Below are positions 55,078 to 63,228 of a DNA stretch of 64,000 nt, in pieces. The first letter of the stretch is position 1, and each line of letters begins with the position of its first letter. The DNA comes from Frigoriglobus tundricola (GTDB lineage: Bacteria > Planctomycetota > Planctomycetia > Gemmatales > Gemmataceae). The stretch is taken from assembly GCF_013128195.2 (NCBI RefSeq), contig NZ_CP053452.2:9424001-9488000 (forward strand), given 5' to 3'. The position numbers were made by a program, and so were the translations under genes. The notes beneath the pieces were generated by a model. The model was given only the letters and a program-made list of their open reading frames with translations, did not search any database and was not told the DNA's origin.

Positions 55078-56148
55078 ATGTCGTCGCTGACAGTGCTCGA
55101 GGAGCCGGTGAAGTTCCACCTGTCGCTCAACGTGCCGGACCTGGCGCGGGCGGTGGAGTTCTACGCGCTCTTCTTCGGCCGCGCGCCGGCCAAAAGGCAC
55201 GACGACTACGCGAAGTTCGAACTGGACGACCCGCCGGTGGTGTTCTCCTTGGCGCCACACCCGCCCGGTCCCGGTGCGTCACTCAGCCACCTCGGTCTGC
55301 GCGTCGCCTCCGACGATACGATCCAAACGTTCCGCGCCCGCCTCGAAGCGGCCGGGGTTTGTACGCAGGCACAGGCCGGCACGACGTGCGGATACGCACT
55401 CCAAAACAAGCTGTGGGTGACCGACCCGTTCGGCAACTTCTGGGAAGTGTACCGGGTCGAGGAGGACGTGCGCCCCGAGGCGGTGCGCCGGAGCACCGAG
55501 GGCAAGGCCGCACGCACCGACGCCGAAAGTGGCACGAGTCCGCAAACGCAAGCCGTGTGGGAACACTTCGTGACGGCTCCCCCGCCGACCCGCATTCCGC
55601 ACCGGGACGCGGCGCTCGACGAGGTGCGGCTCGTGGGCACCTTCAACGCCGATCTCACCGACGCGCAGCGGACCCTACTGATTTCGGAAGCGGCCCGCGT
55701 GCTGAAGCCGGGCGGGAAGCTCGTGACTCACGGGCTGATGAGCGACCGGCCGTTTCCCGGCGCGCAGCCAGAGGTTCCCGGTCTCGCCGCGATGGTCGCG
55801 CGGGTACCGGTCCAGACGGAACCGATCGTGCAGTTCCGCCGGGCCGGGTTCGTCGGCGTGCAGGTGACCCAGTTCACCGAGAAAGCGTGGTTCACGATCA
55901 ACGGCGTCGAACTCCGTGAGGTGAAGCTGATCGCTTGGAAGCCGGCTCCTGCGCCCGCGACGACCGAAACGCGGCCGGTACTCTACAAGGGGCCGTTCGC
56001 CCGCGCGACCGTGGACGGCGGGCACACCTTCGAGCGCGGAAAGCGAATCGCAGTGCCGGTCGCCGTGTGGGAACAACTGCGGCTCGGCCCCGTTGCGGAA
56101 CAGTTTCTGTTCTTCGAGCCGGCCGCCGGTGCGCCGTGCGCGACGTGA
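55078..56148 (+). CDS. ArsI/CadI-like VOC domain fused to methyltransferase-like tail (paralog 1)
   Basis: The 356-residue protein starts after GAGGAGG. Residues 11-130 are a VOC (glyoxalase-fold) domain closest in wording to ArsI/CadI: KFHLSLNVPDLARAVEFYALFFG (H14), FELDDPPVVFSL, LSHLGLRV (H71), AGTTCGYA (single Cys, C104), KLWVTDPFGNFWEVY (E123). So the two-His-one-Glu metal site is intact, but the vicinal Cys pair typical of organoarsenical-binding ArsI has become Cys-Gly. From about 190 the tail resembles the second half of a class I methyltransferase (SEAARVLKPGGKLVTHGLMSDRPFPG) without the SAM-binding DxGxGxG motif. A last module, VLYKGPFARATVDGGHTFERGKRIAV, follows. It is 17 nt before its paralog. 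Confidence 0.75.
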   Translation: MSSLTVLEEPVKFHLSLNVPDLARAVEFYALFFGRAPAKRHDDYAKFELDDPPVVFSLAPHPPGPGASLSHLGLRVASDDTIQTFRARLEAAGVCTQAQAGTTCGYALQNKLWVTDPFGNFWEVYRVEEDVRPEAVRRSTEGKAARTDAESGTSPQTQAVWEHFVTAPPPTRIPHRDAALDEVRLVGTFNADLTDAQRTLLISEAARVLKPGGKLVTHGLMSDRPFPGAQPEVPGLAAMVARVPVQTEPIVQFRRAGFVGVQVTQFTEKAWFTINGVELREVKLIAWKPAPAPATTETRPVLYKGPFARATVDGGHTFERGKRIAVPVAVWEQLRLGPVAEQFLFFEPAAGAPCAT

Positions 56149-56165
56149 GTGGAGAGGAAACCCAG

Positions 56166-57179
56166 ATGCCGACCGTTATCGAACCCGTGGCCCCGACGAC
56201 CGCGACGCGCTTTCACGTCGGGCTGCACGTCGCGGACCTCGGACGGGCGGTGCGGTTCTACCGCACGCTGTTCGGCGTCTCGCCCGCCAAGCACTTCGAC
56301 GACTACGCGAAGTTTGACGTGGCCGTTCCGCCGCTCGTGCTGGCGCTGTACCCGGCCCCTCAGCAGGCGGGCGGGGCGCTCAATCACGTCGGGCTGCGGT
56401 TCCCGGACTCGGCGGCGCTGGTCGATGTCCAGCGCCGCCTGGAGGAAGCACGCGTCGCCACCCAGCGGCAGGAGGGCGTTGAGTGCTGTTACTCGCGACA
56501 GACGAAGTTTTGGGTGACGGACCCGGACCGGACGTTGTGGGAGATTTACACCCTCCACGAAGACATCGACCACTCGGGGTTCGACGCCCCGCCCGCGCCG
56601 CTGCCGCCGGCCGCCACGGCCGTTTGGCAGCACCGCATCACGGACCCGCTTCCGGACCGCGTTCCGCACGCCGACGCCACGCTCGACGAAGTGTTGCTCG
56701 AAGGCACTTTCAACGCGCTAAGTTCGCCGGAACGACTCGCGAAGTTGCTCGCTGATGCGCACCGCGCGCTCAAGCCCGGCGGGAAGGTCTCGGTCCACGG
56801 GCTGGTGGGCGACAAGCCGTTTCCGGGCACACCGAAGCTGCCGGGCATGGCGGCGCTGGTCCAGCGCGTTCCGGTGGAAACTGAACCGCTGTGCGCGCTC
56901 CTCCGGGCCGGCTTCGGCGGCCTGTTCTACGAAAAACTCGGTGACATCCACTGTTTCCGGGTGAACGGGGTCGATCTCCGCGAATTGCGACTTCACGGGT
57001 GGAAGGCACCTGCGGCGGCGCCCAGGTCCTGTGCGATCGTGTATAAGGGGCCGTTCGAGCAGGTATCTTGCGAGTGCGGCATGGTGTTTCGACGCGGCGA
57101 GAAGGTGACCGTGTCCGCCATGGTCGCGGGCTGGCTCCGCGCCGGCCCCGCGGGCGAACAGTTCGCGTTCCTTTCGTGA
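56166..57179 (+). CDS. ArsI/CadI-like VOC domain fused to methyltransferase-like tail (paralog 2)
   Basis: The 337-residue paralog of the preceding gene starts 17 nt after its stop (GAGAGGAAA site). The VOC domain keeps H17, H74 and E126 and, unlike paralog 1, has adjacent cysteines (GVECCYSRQTKFWVTDP, C107-C108). This is the arrangement that binds trivalent organoarsenicals in ArsI. The tail again reads DAHRALKPGGKVSVHGLVGDKPFPG, ELRLHGWKAP and ends with an AIVYKGPFEQVSCECGMVFRRGEKVTV module carrying a CEC motif. The two genes are probably co-expressed and act as a pair or heterodimer (inference). The DUF1549 gene follows 42 nt later. Confidence 0.75.
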   Translation: MPTVIEPVAPTTATRFHVGLHVADLGRAVRFYRTLFGVSPAKHFDDYAKFDVAVPPLVLALYPAPQQAGGALNHVGLRFPDSAALVDVQRRLEEARVATQRQEGVECCYSRQTKFWVTDPDRTLWEIYTLHEDIDHSGFDAPPAPLPPAATAVWQHRITDPLPDRVPHADATLDEVLLEGTFNALSSPERLAKLLADAHRALKPGGKVSVHGLVGDKPFPGTPKLPGMAALVQRVPVETEPLCALLRAGFGGLFYEKLGDIHCFRVNGVDLRELRLHGWKAPAAAPRSCAIVYKGPFEQVSCECGMVFRRGEKVTVSAMVAGWLRAGPAGEQFAFLS

Positions 57180-57221
57180 TCGAGTCGTCAGTCGTAACGC
57201 CGAAGACCACAGGAGAGCCTG

Positions 57222-58769
57222 ATGATGCGTTGGTACTTCGCGCTCGGCCTCCCGTTCGTCGTTATGAGCGCCGCATCTGCGGCGGCGCCGGATCCGGCCG
57301 TTCTTGCGAGGCGGATCGACGCGCACATTGAAGCCCGGTTGAACGCCGAGAAGGTCGAAGCCGCGCCGCGTGCCGACGACACTGAGTTCCTCCGCCGCGC
57401 GTACCTCGACATCACCGGCCGCATCCCGACCCCGCACGACGTTCACGAGTTCCTCGCAGACAAGGCCCCCGACAAGCGCGCGAAACTGATCGACGACCTC
57501 CTCGACGCCCCGCGCTACGCCACCCACTTCGCCGCCGTCTGGCGTGCGGCACTGCTGCCGGAGGCGGCAGCGGACGCCCAGGCCCGCGTGTTTCAGCCGG
57601 GGTTCGAGGCGTGGTTGCGGCTCAAGTTCCGCGCGAACGTGCCCTACGATGCGCTCGTCCGCGAACTGCTCACCGCCCCCATCACGACCGACCCACAAGC
57701 CCCGGAACCGGTCCTCCGCGACCCGTCCAAGCCGAACGCGCTCGCGTTCTACGCCGTGAAAGACGCGAAGGCCGAGAACCTCGCGGCGGCCACGGCCCGC
57801 GTGTTCCTGGGCGTGCAGATCGAGTGCGCCCAGTGCCACGACCACCCGTTCGGACGTTGGGAGCGGGACCAGTTCTGGCAGACGGCCGCGTTCTTCGCCG
57901 GTCTCGAACGCCAGGGGGACGACCTGTTCGCCCCGGTCTCCGACGCGCGGCGCCGCGAGATCACGATCCCGAACACCAAGCGGACCCAGCCGGCCACCTT
58001 CCTGGACGGCACCGAGCCGAAGTGGGCCGCCGGGGCGAACCCCCGCGCTGTTCTGGCGGAGTGGGTGACCGCGAAGAGCAACCCGTACTTCGCGCGGGCC
58101 ACGGCCAACCGCATCTGGGGGCACTTGTTCGGGCGCGGGATCGTGGACCCGGTGGACGACTTCAGCGAGGCGAACAAGCCGTCACACCCCGAGTTGCTCG
58201 ACGATCTGGCGAAGGCCCTGGCCGACGCCAACTTCGACCTGAAGTTCCTGATTCGCGCCGTGTGCCGCACGGACACCTACCAGCGCACCAGCGCGAAGAC
58301 GCACCCGTCGCAAACTGACCCGCGGCTGTTCGCCCGCGCGGCCGTTCGCGGCGTCACCGGCGAGCAACTGTTCGACAGCCTGGCGCTCGCCACCGGTTAC
58401 CGCGAACAGGCTGCCAGGACCACGGCCCGCGACCGGTTCCTCACGCAGTTCGCCCTGCGCGGACCCGCCGCCGAACCGGAGACGTCCATCACCCAGGCGC
58501 TCGCGCTCATGAACAGCCGGTTCCTGAATCAGGTCACGAGCGCCGAAGGCAGCCCGACGCTCGTCGCCGTGTGCGAGACACCGGGCCTGCCGACACCCGA
58601 ACGCATTGAGGCGCTGTACCTCGCGGCCCTGAGCCGAAAACCGACCACGAAAGAACTCGACCGGATGACGCGGTTCGTCGCGGACGCAGGTTCGGACCGA
58701 ACGGCCGAACGACTCGCGGACGTATTCTGGGTGCTGCTCAACTCGGCCGAGTTCCGATTGAATCACTAA
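57222..58769 (+). CDS. Secreted DUF1549/DUF1553 protein with c-type heme motif
   Basis: The 515-residue exported protein starts after AGGAG with a signal peptide (MMRWYFALGLPFVVMSAASAAA). DUF1549 follows (FLRRAYLDITGRIPTPHDVHEFLADKAPDKRAKLIDDLLDAPRYATHFAAVWR) with a CAQCH heme-binding motif near residue 202 (IECAQCHDHPFG). Then comes DUF1553 (NRIWGHLFGRGIVDPVDDFSEANKPSHPELLDDLAKAL, TDTYQRTS, AVRGVTGEQLFDSLALATGY). Many relatives also carry an N-terminal PSD1 cytochrome domain; it is missing here. It heads a run with DUF1501 and an EF-hand protein. Confidence 0.93.
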   Translation: MMRWYFALGLPFVVMSAASAAAPDPAVLARRIDAHIEARLNAEKVEAAPRADDTEFLRRAYLDITGRIPTPHDVHEFLADKAPDKRAKLIDDLLDAPRYATHFAAVWRAALLPEAAADAQARVFQPGFEAWLRLKFRANVPYDALVRELLTAPITTDPQAPEPVLRDPSKPNALAFYAVKDAKAENLAAATARVFLGVQIECAQCHDHPFGRWERDQFWQTAAFFAGLERQGDDLFAPVSDARRREITIPNTKRTQPATFLDGTEPKWAAGANPRAVLAEWVTAKSNPYFARATANRIWGHLFGRGIVDPVDDFSEANKPSHPELLDDLAKALADANFDLKFLIRAVCRTDTYQRTSAKTHPSQTDPRLFARAAVRGVTGEQLFDSLALATGYREQAARTTARDRFLTQFALRGPAAEPETSITQALALMNSRFLNQVTSAEGSPTLVAVCETPGLPTPERIEALYLAALSRKPTTKELDRMTRFVADAGSDRTAERLADVFWVLLNSAEFRLNH

Positions 58770-58772
58770 AGA

Positions 58773-58889
58773 AGAATCTCGCGCGCGGTCGCAAAGACAC
58801 GAAGAAAACAAAGTGACGGAACGTGATTCGTTTCAACCGCCTGGCTCTTTCCTTGGTCTCTTGGCGCCTTGCAGCGCTGTGTGAGATTC
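58773..58889. repeat. GAATCTC/GCAAAG-type palindromic element
   Basis: Outer arms GAATCTCGCGCGC and GCGCTGTGTGAGATTC, and inner arms GCAAAGACACGAAGAAAACA with CTTTCCTTGGTCTCTTGGCG, form an imperfect palindrome of about 115 nt. It occupies nearly the whole gap between the DUF1549 and DUF1501 genes, ending 22 nt before the next start codon. Confidence 0.6.
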
Positions 58890-58911
58890 CGTGCTTCCGG
58901 AGGAGCGTACC

Positions 58912-60201
58912 ATGCCGTCTCTCGATCGCCGCCGTTTTCTCCGCGCCTCTGCGGCGACCGCCGGCGCGAGCTGGCTCCCCGCACTCGCCGCCCGTGCGGC
59001 CGACGACCCCGCCCGCAAGCGGGCGTGCATCGTGCTGTGGATGGCCGGCGGCCCGACGCAGACGGACACCTTCGACCCCAAACCCGACCACCCGAACGGC
59101 GGCCCGTTCAAAGCCATCGCGACTGCGGCGCCCGGCGTGCAGGTCGCAGAACACCTCCCGCTCGTCGCGAAACAGATGAAACACCTCGCGATCGTGCGGT
59201 CGATGGCGACAAAGGAGGGCGACCACGGCCGCGCCACGCTCCAACTGCGGACCGGGAACTCGCCCCAGGCCGGAATCGATTTCCCGACGTTCGGCGCGCT
59301 CGTGTCGAACGAGCGGACGCGGCCCGACGGCGACCTGCCCGGCTACGTCAGCATCAGCCCCCGCGGGTTCGGCTCGGCGTCACTCTCGGCCGGGTTCCTC
59401 GGTTCGCGGCACTCGCCGCTTGTCGTGGGCGACAGCGGAAGTGAGTACGGCGCAGAAGAGAACGGCGGCCTGCGCGTCGAGAACCTCGGCCTGCCGCCGG
59501 GCATCAGCGCGCGCCGCGCGGACGAGCGCCGCTCGCTCCTCGAAGAGACGGAAGCCGAGTTCCTCACCAGCCGGCCGGGCGCCGCGAGCGAGAGCCACCT
59601 GAGCGCGTACCAGCGCGCCGTCCGGCTCATGAAGGAGTCCGCCGCGAAGGCCTTCGACCTCTCCGACGAAAAAAGCGAACTCCGCGACCGGTACGGCCGC
59701 AACCGCTTCGGTCAGGGCTGTCTGCTCGCGCGCCGGCTCGTGGAAAGGGGCGTACCGTTCGTCGAAGTCACGCTCGGCGGGTGGGACACGCACGACAACA
59801 ATTTCGCACAGGTGAAGGGACTGTGCGGGACGCTCGATCCCGCGTGGGCAACGCTCGTGACCGACCTCAAGGACAGGGGGCTGCTCGAAACGACGACCGT
59901 CGTGTGGATGGGCGAGTTCGGCCGCACTCCCGGCATCAACCCACGCAACGGCCGCGACCACTACCCGAACGCCTGGAGCGTGGTGCTGGGCGGCGGCGGG
60001 GTCGCGGGCGGGCGGGCCGTCGGCCGAACGAGCAAGGACGGGATGAGCGTCGAAGAGCGCCCCGTCGGCGTGACGGACCTGCTCGCGACCGTCTGCCACG
60101 CCATCGGTATCGATCCGACCAAACAGAACATGTCGAACGTGAACCGCCCCATCCGCGTCGTCGATCCGTCCGGCAAGCCGGTCAAAGAGGTGCTCGCGTG
60201 A
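58912..60201 (+). CDS. DUF1501 secreted protein, operon member
   Basis: The 429-residue Tat-exported DUF1501 protein starts at 58912 (GGAGGAG upstream). It has the twin-arginine signal SLDRRRFLRASAATAGASWLPALAARA. Motifs: RACIVLWMAGGPTQTDTFDPKPDHPNGGPFKAI, EHLPLVAKQMKHLAIVRSMATKEGDHGRA, VTLGGWDTHDNN, VVWMGEFGRTPGINPRNGRDHYPNAWS and GVTDLLATVCHAIGIDPTKQN. In contrast to the copy at 45691 its C-terminus is of family type. Its stop overlaps the EF-hand start by GTGA, so the two are translationally coupled. Confidence 0.93.
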   Translation: MPSLDRRRFLRASAATAGASWLPALAARAADDPARKRACIVLWMAGGPTQTDTFDPKPDHPNGGPFKAIATAAPGVQVAEHLPLVAKQMKHLAIVRSMATKEGDHGRATLQLRTGNSPQAGIDFPTFGALVSNERTRPDGDLPGYVSISPRGFGSASLSAGFLGSRHSPLVVGDSGSEYGAEENGGLRVENLGLPPGISARRADERRSLLEETEAEFLTSRPGAASESHLSAYQRAVRLMKESAAKAFDLSDEKSELRDRYGRNRFGQGCLLARRLVERGVPFVEVTLGGWDTHDNNFAQVKGLCGTLDPAWATLVTDLKDRGLLETTTVVWMGEFGRTPGINPRNGRDHYPNAWSVVLGGGGVAGGRAVGRTSKDGMSVEERPVGVTDLLATVCHAIGIDPTKQNMSNVNRPIRVVDPSGKPVKEVLA

Positions 60202-61574
60202 AGCGCTTCTTCGTGCTGCTGGCCGTGATCGCCACCACTGGCCTCGCTCGGGGCGCCGACGTTGACTTCGTGTTCCCGAACGGGGACACGCCCGCACGGC
60301 TGCGTCTCGAAGTCGCCGACGGAGACAAAAAGACGGAAGCGGCATGGGTCGCGTTTCTCGACCGGCTCTTCGCCCACTTCGACCGCGACGGGAACGGGGC
60401 ACTGTCCGAAGCCGAAGCGCAACGCGTGTTCCCTCTCCCGCTCACCAGTGGCGAGACGGTCGCACCCCATTTTGCCACGATGGACGCCGACCGAAACGGC
60501 ACGGTGACGCCGGCCGAGTTCCGTGCGTACTACCGCGCGCGGGGCTTCACCCCCGTGGCGGTCGACGTGCGGACGGCACCGGCGGAGGCGTTCGCGGTGA
60601 GTGAAGCACTATTCCGACACCTCGACCGCGACCGCGACGGGAAGCTCTCCGCCGGGGAACTGCGGCTGGCAGCAGGGCTCATGAAGCGCCTCGACGAGGA
60701 CGAAGACGAGGTGCTCACAGCAAAGGAGCTCCTGGGCAGCGATGCCGGGGCGTCCGGAGCGAAGCCGGCCGGGGTGAAATCGATCCCGGTCGGAACCCGC
60801 GCCCCCAACGCGACACTGCAACTCGCCCTCACGGGTCAGGCAGCGCTCGCGATCGAAGGCGGAGCGTTCCGGCTCTTCGCTGATGGCACGCGGCTCCAGG
60901 TGCCGGGCGGCGCCTGTTCCCTGACCGTCCCGAAAGACGATCCGGCGTCCGGGTTTCGCGCGGCGAAGGGCTTCTACCTCGCCCAGTTCAAGGCCGCGGC
61001 CGGGGCCAGGGCCGCGACGAAGGCGCTGTTCGAGGACGACCCGACCGCGCAGGTGCTGGCCGGCCTCTTCGATGCCGCCGACCGGAACGGCGACGGCAAG
61101 CTGACCCTCGCGGAACTGGAAGCGTTCTTTGACCTCGTCGAGACGGGAGTCGGGTGCCGAGTGATCGTGGCCGTTTCTGATCGCGGACGAACTCTGTTCG
61201 ATCTTTTCGATACCAACAGCGACGGCCGCCTCGATCTCGGCGAACTCCTCCGGGCCGGCCGCACCCTGCCCGGCGAACTGGCCCGCGACCGACCCATTGA
61301 ACGCGCCGACCTACCCGCTTCGTACCGAATCGTTGTGGGGCGCGGACCGGTGGGGGATTCGTTCGGACCGGTGCCGTTCGGTTCGGCCGCAATTCCCAAA
61401 CCGCCGGCGCTCCCCGCGCCACGCGGGCCGGCGTGGTTCCGGGCGATGGACAGAAACGGCGACGGTTTCGTTTCCGCTCGTGAGTTCATCGGACCGCCAG
61501 AGCTGTTCGCCAAACTCGACTCCGACCTCGACAACCGCATCAGCCCCGAAGAGGCCGAAGCCGCTAAACCGTGA
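60198..61574 (+). CDS. Secreted multi-EF-hand protein
   Basis: The 458-residue protein starts at a GTG coupled to DUF1501 (signal MKRFFVLLAVIATTGLARG). Calcium-binding loops include DRDGNGALSEAE, DADRNGTVTPAE, DRDRDGKLSAGE, DRNGDGKLTLAE, DTNSDGRLDLGE, DRNGDGFVSARE and DSDLDNRISPEE, plus one degenerate DEDEDEVLTAKE. That is seven good hands and one weak one, in three groups. A non-EF middle (about 210-290) may form a separate beta domain. The coupling with DUF1549/DUF1501 indicates a calcium-responsive exported partner. Confidence 0.92.
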   Translation: MKRFFVLLAVIATTGLARGADVDFVFPNGDTPARLRLEVADGDKKTEAAWVAFLDRLFAHFDRDGNGALSEAEAQRVFPLPLTSGETVAPHFATMDADRNGTVTPAEFRAYYRARGFTPVAVDVRTAPAEAFAVSEALFRHLDRDRDGKLSAGELRLAAGLMKRLDEDEDEVLTAKELLGSDAGASGAKPAGVKSIPVGTRAPNATLQLALTGQAALAIEGGAFRLFADGTRLQVPGGACSLTVPKDDPASGFRAAKGFYLAQFKAAAGARAATKALFEDDPTAQVLAGLFDAADRNGDGKLTLAELEAFFDLVETGVGCRVIVAVSDRGRTLFDLFDTNSDGRLDLGELLRAGRTLPGELARDRPIERADLPASYRIVVGRGPVGDSFGPVPFGSAAIPKPPALPAPRGPAWFRAMDRNGDGFVSAREFIGPPELFAKLDSDLDNRISPEEAEAAKP

Positions 61575-61603
61575 CCTCTCATACCCAGTCCTGTTGATTG
61601 CTC

Positions 61604-61718
61604 CCCCTGGGACCGCGGGCGTCCCGCCCGCTGCGTTGCGGATCATATCGCTATACGAGATACGCCCCCGCGATTTCGCGGGCTTAGCAAGCGGGCGGGA
61701 CGCCCGCGGTCCCAGGGG
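61604..61718. repeat. GGGACCGCGG palindrome, copy B
   Basis: A perfect 29-bp inverted repeat (61604-61632 with 61690-61718; CCCCTGGGACCGCGGGCGTC...) around a 57-nt loop that itself contains a CCCGCGATTTCGCGGG hairpin. Its arm differs from copy A at 3 of 25 compared positions. It lies 30 nt after the EF-hand stop. Confidence 0.85.
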
Positions 61719-62325
61719 CAGTAACCAACGCGATCCCGTATCACTCATCGCTGGCTGGGCTCGACCGCCCAACACATGTTCGCTTCGATTTCAATTCTTG
61801 GACCGGCACTTCACCCACCAGCGACCGGATACTCACGTTTGCGGTGAACCTCCTCATCGCGCCGCCCATGAATCGCCAGTTCCGTTAGGCCGGCTTCGCA
61901 TCTCGCGAATCTTGATTGAGAAGAGCTGACCCATCCCGGTTAGGAATTCGATCAGCAACCTCCAACAGTTCCTCTCGCAAGAGTGTGTTGCGCACAGAAT
62001 TTGCTGAGGCACTGAAACCTGAATTTCAGAAGGCAGAAACACACAGATGCCTGGCCCTCGAAAAGCCCGACCACGAAGGATCTGAGGTCCCGTGCTTTCC
62101 CCGAGCCGATTTCACTGTTTTTCGGCTCACACGGCGTGCGGCGCGGAGTCGGTCTACGAACCCACTGTCCGTCTCGCACCTGCGGACGACTGGCTCCCAG
62201 ACGACCAGACTGGCCCGGTCGCGATCTTGAATCCAGGTCTCTTCTGCGGGTTCTGATCCGCTCGCGGGTCATCGCGCCGTGAGTTGATTCGGGTGTAACC
62301 GGTCGGGTTCGCCTCGAAAAAAGAC
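61719..62325. other. 607-nt non-coding-looking region with lower GC
   Basis: The segment is clearly less GC-rich than the rest. No open frame shows a protein family, and the open stretches lack ribosome sites. It is bracketed by two palindromic elements, which suggests an insertion-prone area or an eroded gene. No tRNA-like fold was recognised. Confidence 0.45.
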
Positions 62326-62485
62326 AAGGGAAGGCGAATTCACCACGGAGTCACAGAGGGCACCGAGAGCAGAACAAGCCGAGAGCAAGAGGGCCTTTCC
62401 CACGGCATTCTCGGCTTCGATCTTCCTCAGTCTTGTTCTGCTCTCGGTGCCCTCTGTGACTCCGTGGTGAATCCGCCTTCCCTTC
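62326..62485. repeat. CACAGAG-type palindromic repeat, copy 2
   Basis: A palindrome of about 160 nt. Left arm: AAGGCGAATTCACCACGGAG then TCACAGAGGGCACCGAGAGC. Right arm: GCTCTCGGTGCCCTCTGTGA then CTCCGTGGTGAATCCGCCTT. Its centre (CACGGCATTCTCGGCTTCGA...) matches copy 1 at 36511-36660 over most positions, and its arms are better paired than in copy 1. It sits about 70 nt before the response-regulator start. Confidence 0.8.
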
Positions 62486-62556
62486 GGGCTTCCGATCAGA
62501 GCGCCCAGCCGGTTACGCCTATCTGATTCATTCGAGCGCGCCGAGGAGCTGTGCCG

Positions 62557-63228
62557 ATGCAACTGCTCGTGGTGGAAGACGACCCCGTGATCGGCCAGTC
62601 GCTGCGACAGGGGTTTCTAGAAACCGGCGACGGCTGCCTCTGGGCCACCGACGGGGAACGCGGGCTCGAACTCGCGCGGGGCCAGACGTTCGACGCTGTC
62701 GTCCTCGACATTTTGCTCCCGGCCCGAGACGGGCTCGCGGTGCTCCGTACGTTGCGGCACGAGGGGAACCAGACGCCCGTCGTGCTGCTGACCGCGCTGG
62801 GATCGGAGGAGGAACGGGTCGCCGGGCTGAGGGCCGGGGCGGACGATTACCTCGTCAAGCCGTTCGCGTTTGCCGAACTGAGGGCGCGCCTCGAGGCCGT
62901 CAACCGGCGGGCGACGGCGCACCCGACCGCGGTCCTGGCGGCCGGCGACCTCCAGATGGACCTCTCCGCCCGACGGGTCACGCGCGGCGGGCACGAGATC
63001 GAACTGACCCCGACCGAGTTCAGCCTCCTCGAGCTCCTGATGCGCCACGCCGGCCAGGTCGTCACGCGCAAGATGCTTTGTGAACACTTGTGGGAAACGG
63101 ACTGGGAGGGGTCCACCAACGTGATCGAGGTCCACATCACGCGCGTCCGCGGAAAGCTGAACCGCGGGCTCGAGCGGCCGGTCATCCACACGGTCCGGGG
63201 GCGGGGATATGTCGTTCGCGAAGCTTAG
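62557..63228 (+). CDS. OmpR-family two-component response regulator
   Basis: The 223-residue regulator starts at the ATG 62557, 8 nt after GAGGAG; a GTG 6 nt earlier is too close to that site. The receiver has LLVVEDDP, the acceptor Asp at 51 (AVVLDILLPARDG) and DDYLVKPFAF. The winged-helix DNA-binding domain follows with LTPTEFSLLELLMRHAGQVVTRKMLCEHLW, NVIEVHITRVRGKL and the end HTVRGRGYVVRE. Its sequence is of the CusR/QseB type. The sensor kinase gene overlaps its end by 20 nt. Confidence 0.95.
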   Translation: MQLLVVEDDPVIGQSLRQGFLETGDGCLWATDGERGLELARGQTFDAVVLDILLPARDGLAVLRTLRHEGNQTPVVLLTALGSEEERVAGLRAGADDYLVKPFAFAELRARLEAVNRRATAHPTAVLAAGDLQMDLSARRVTRGGHEIELTPTEFSLLELLMRHAGQVVTRKMLCEHLWETDWEGSTNVIEVHITRVRGKLNRGLERPVIHTVRGRGYVVREA

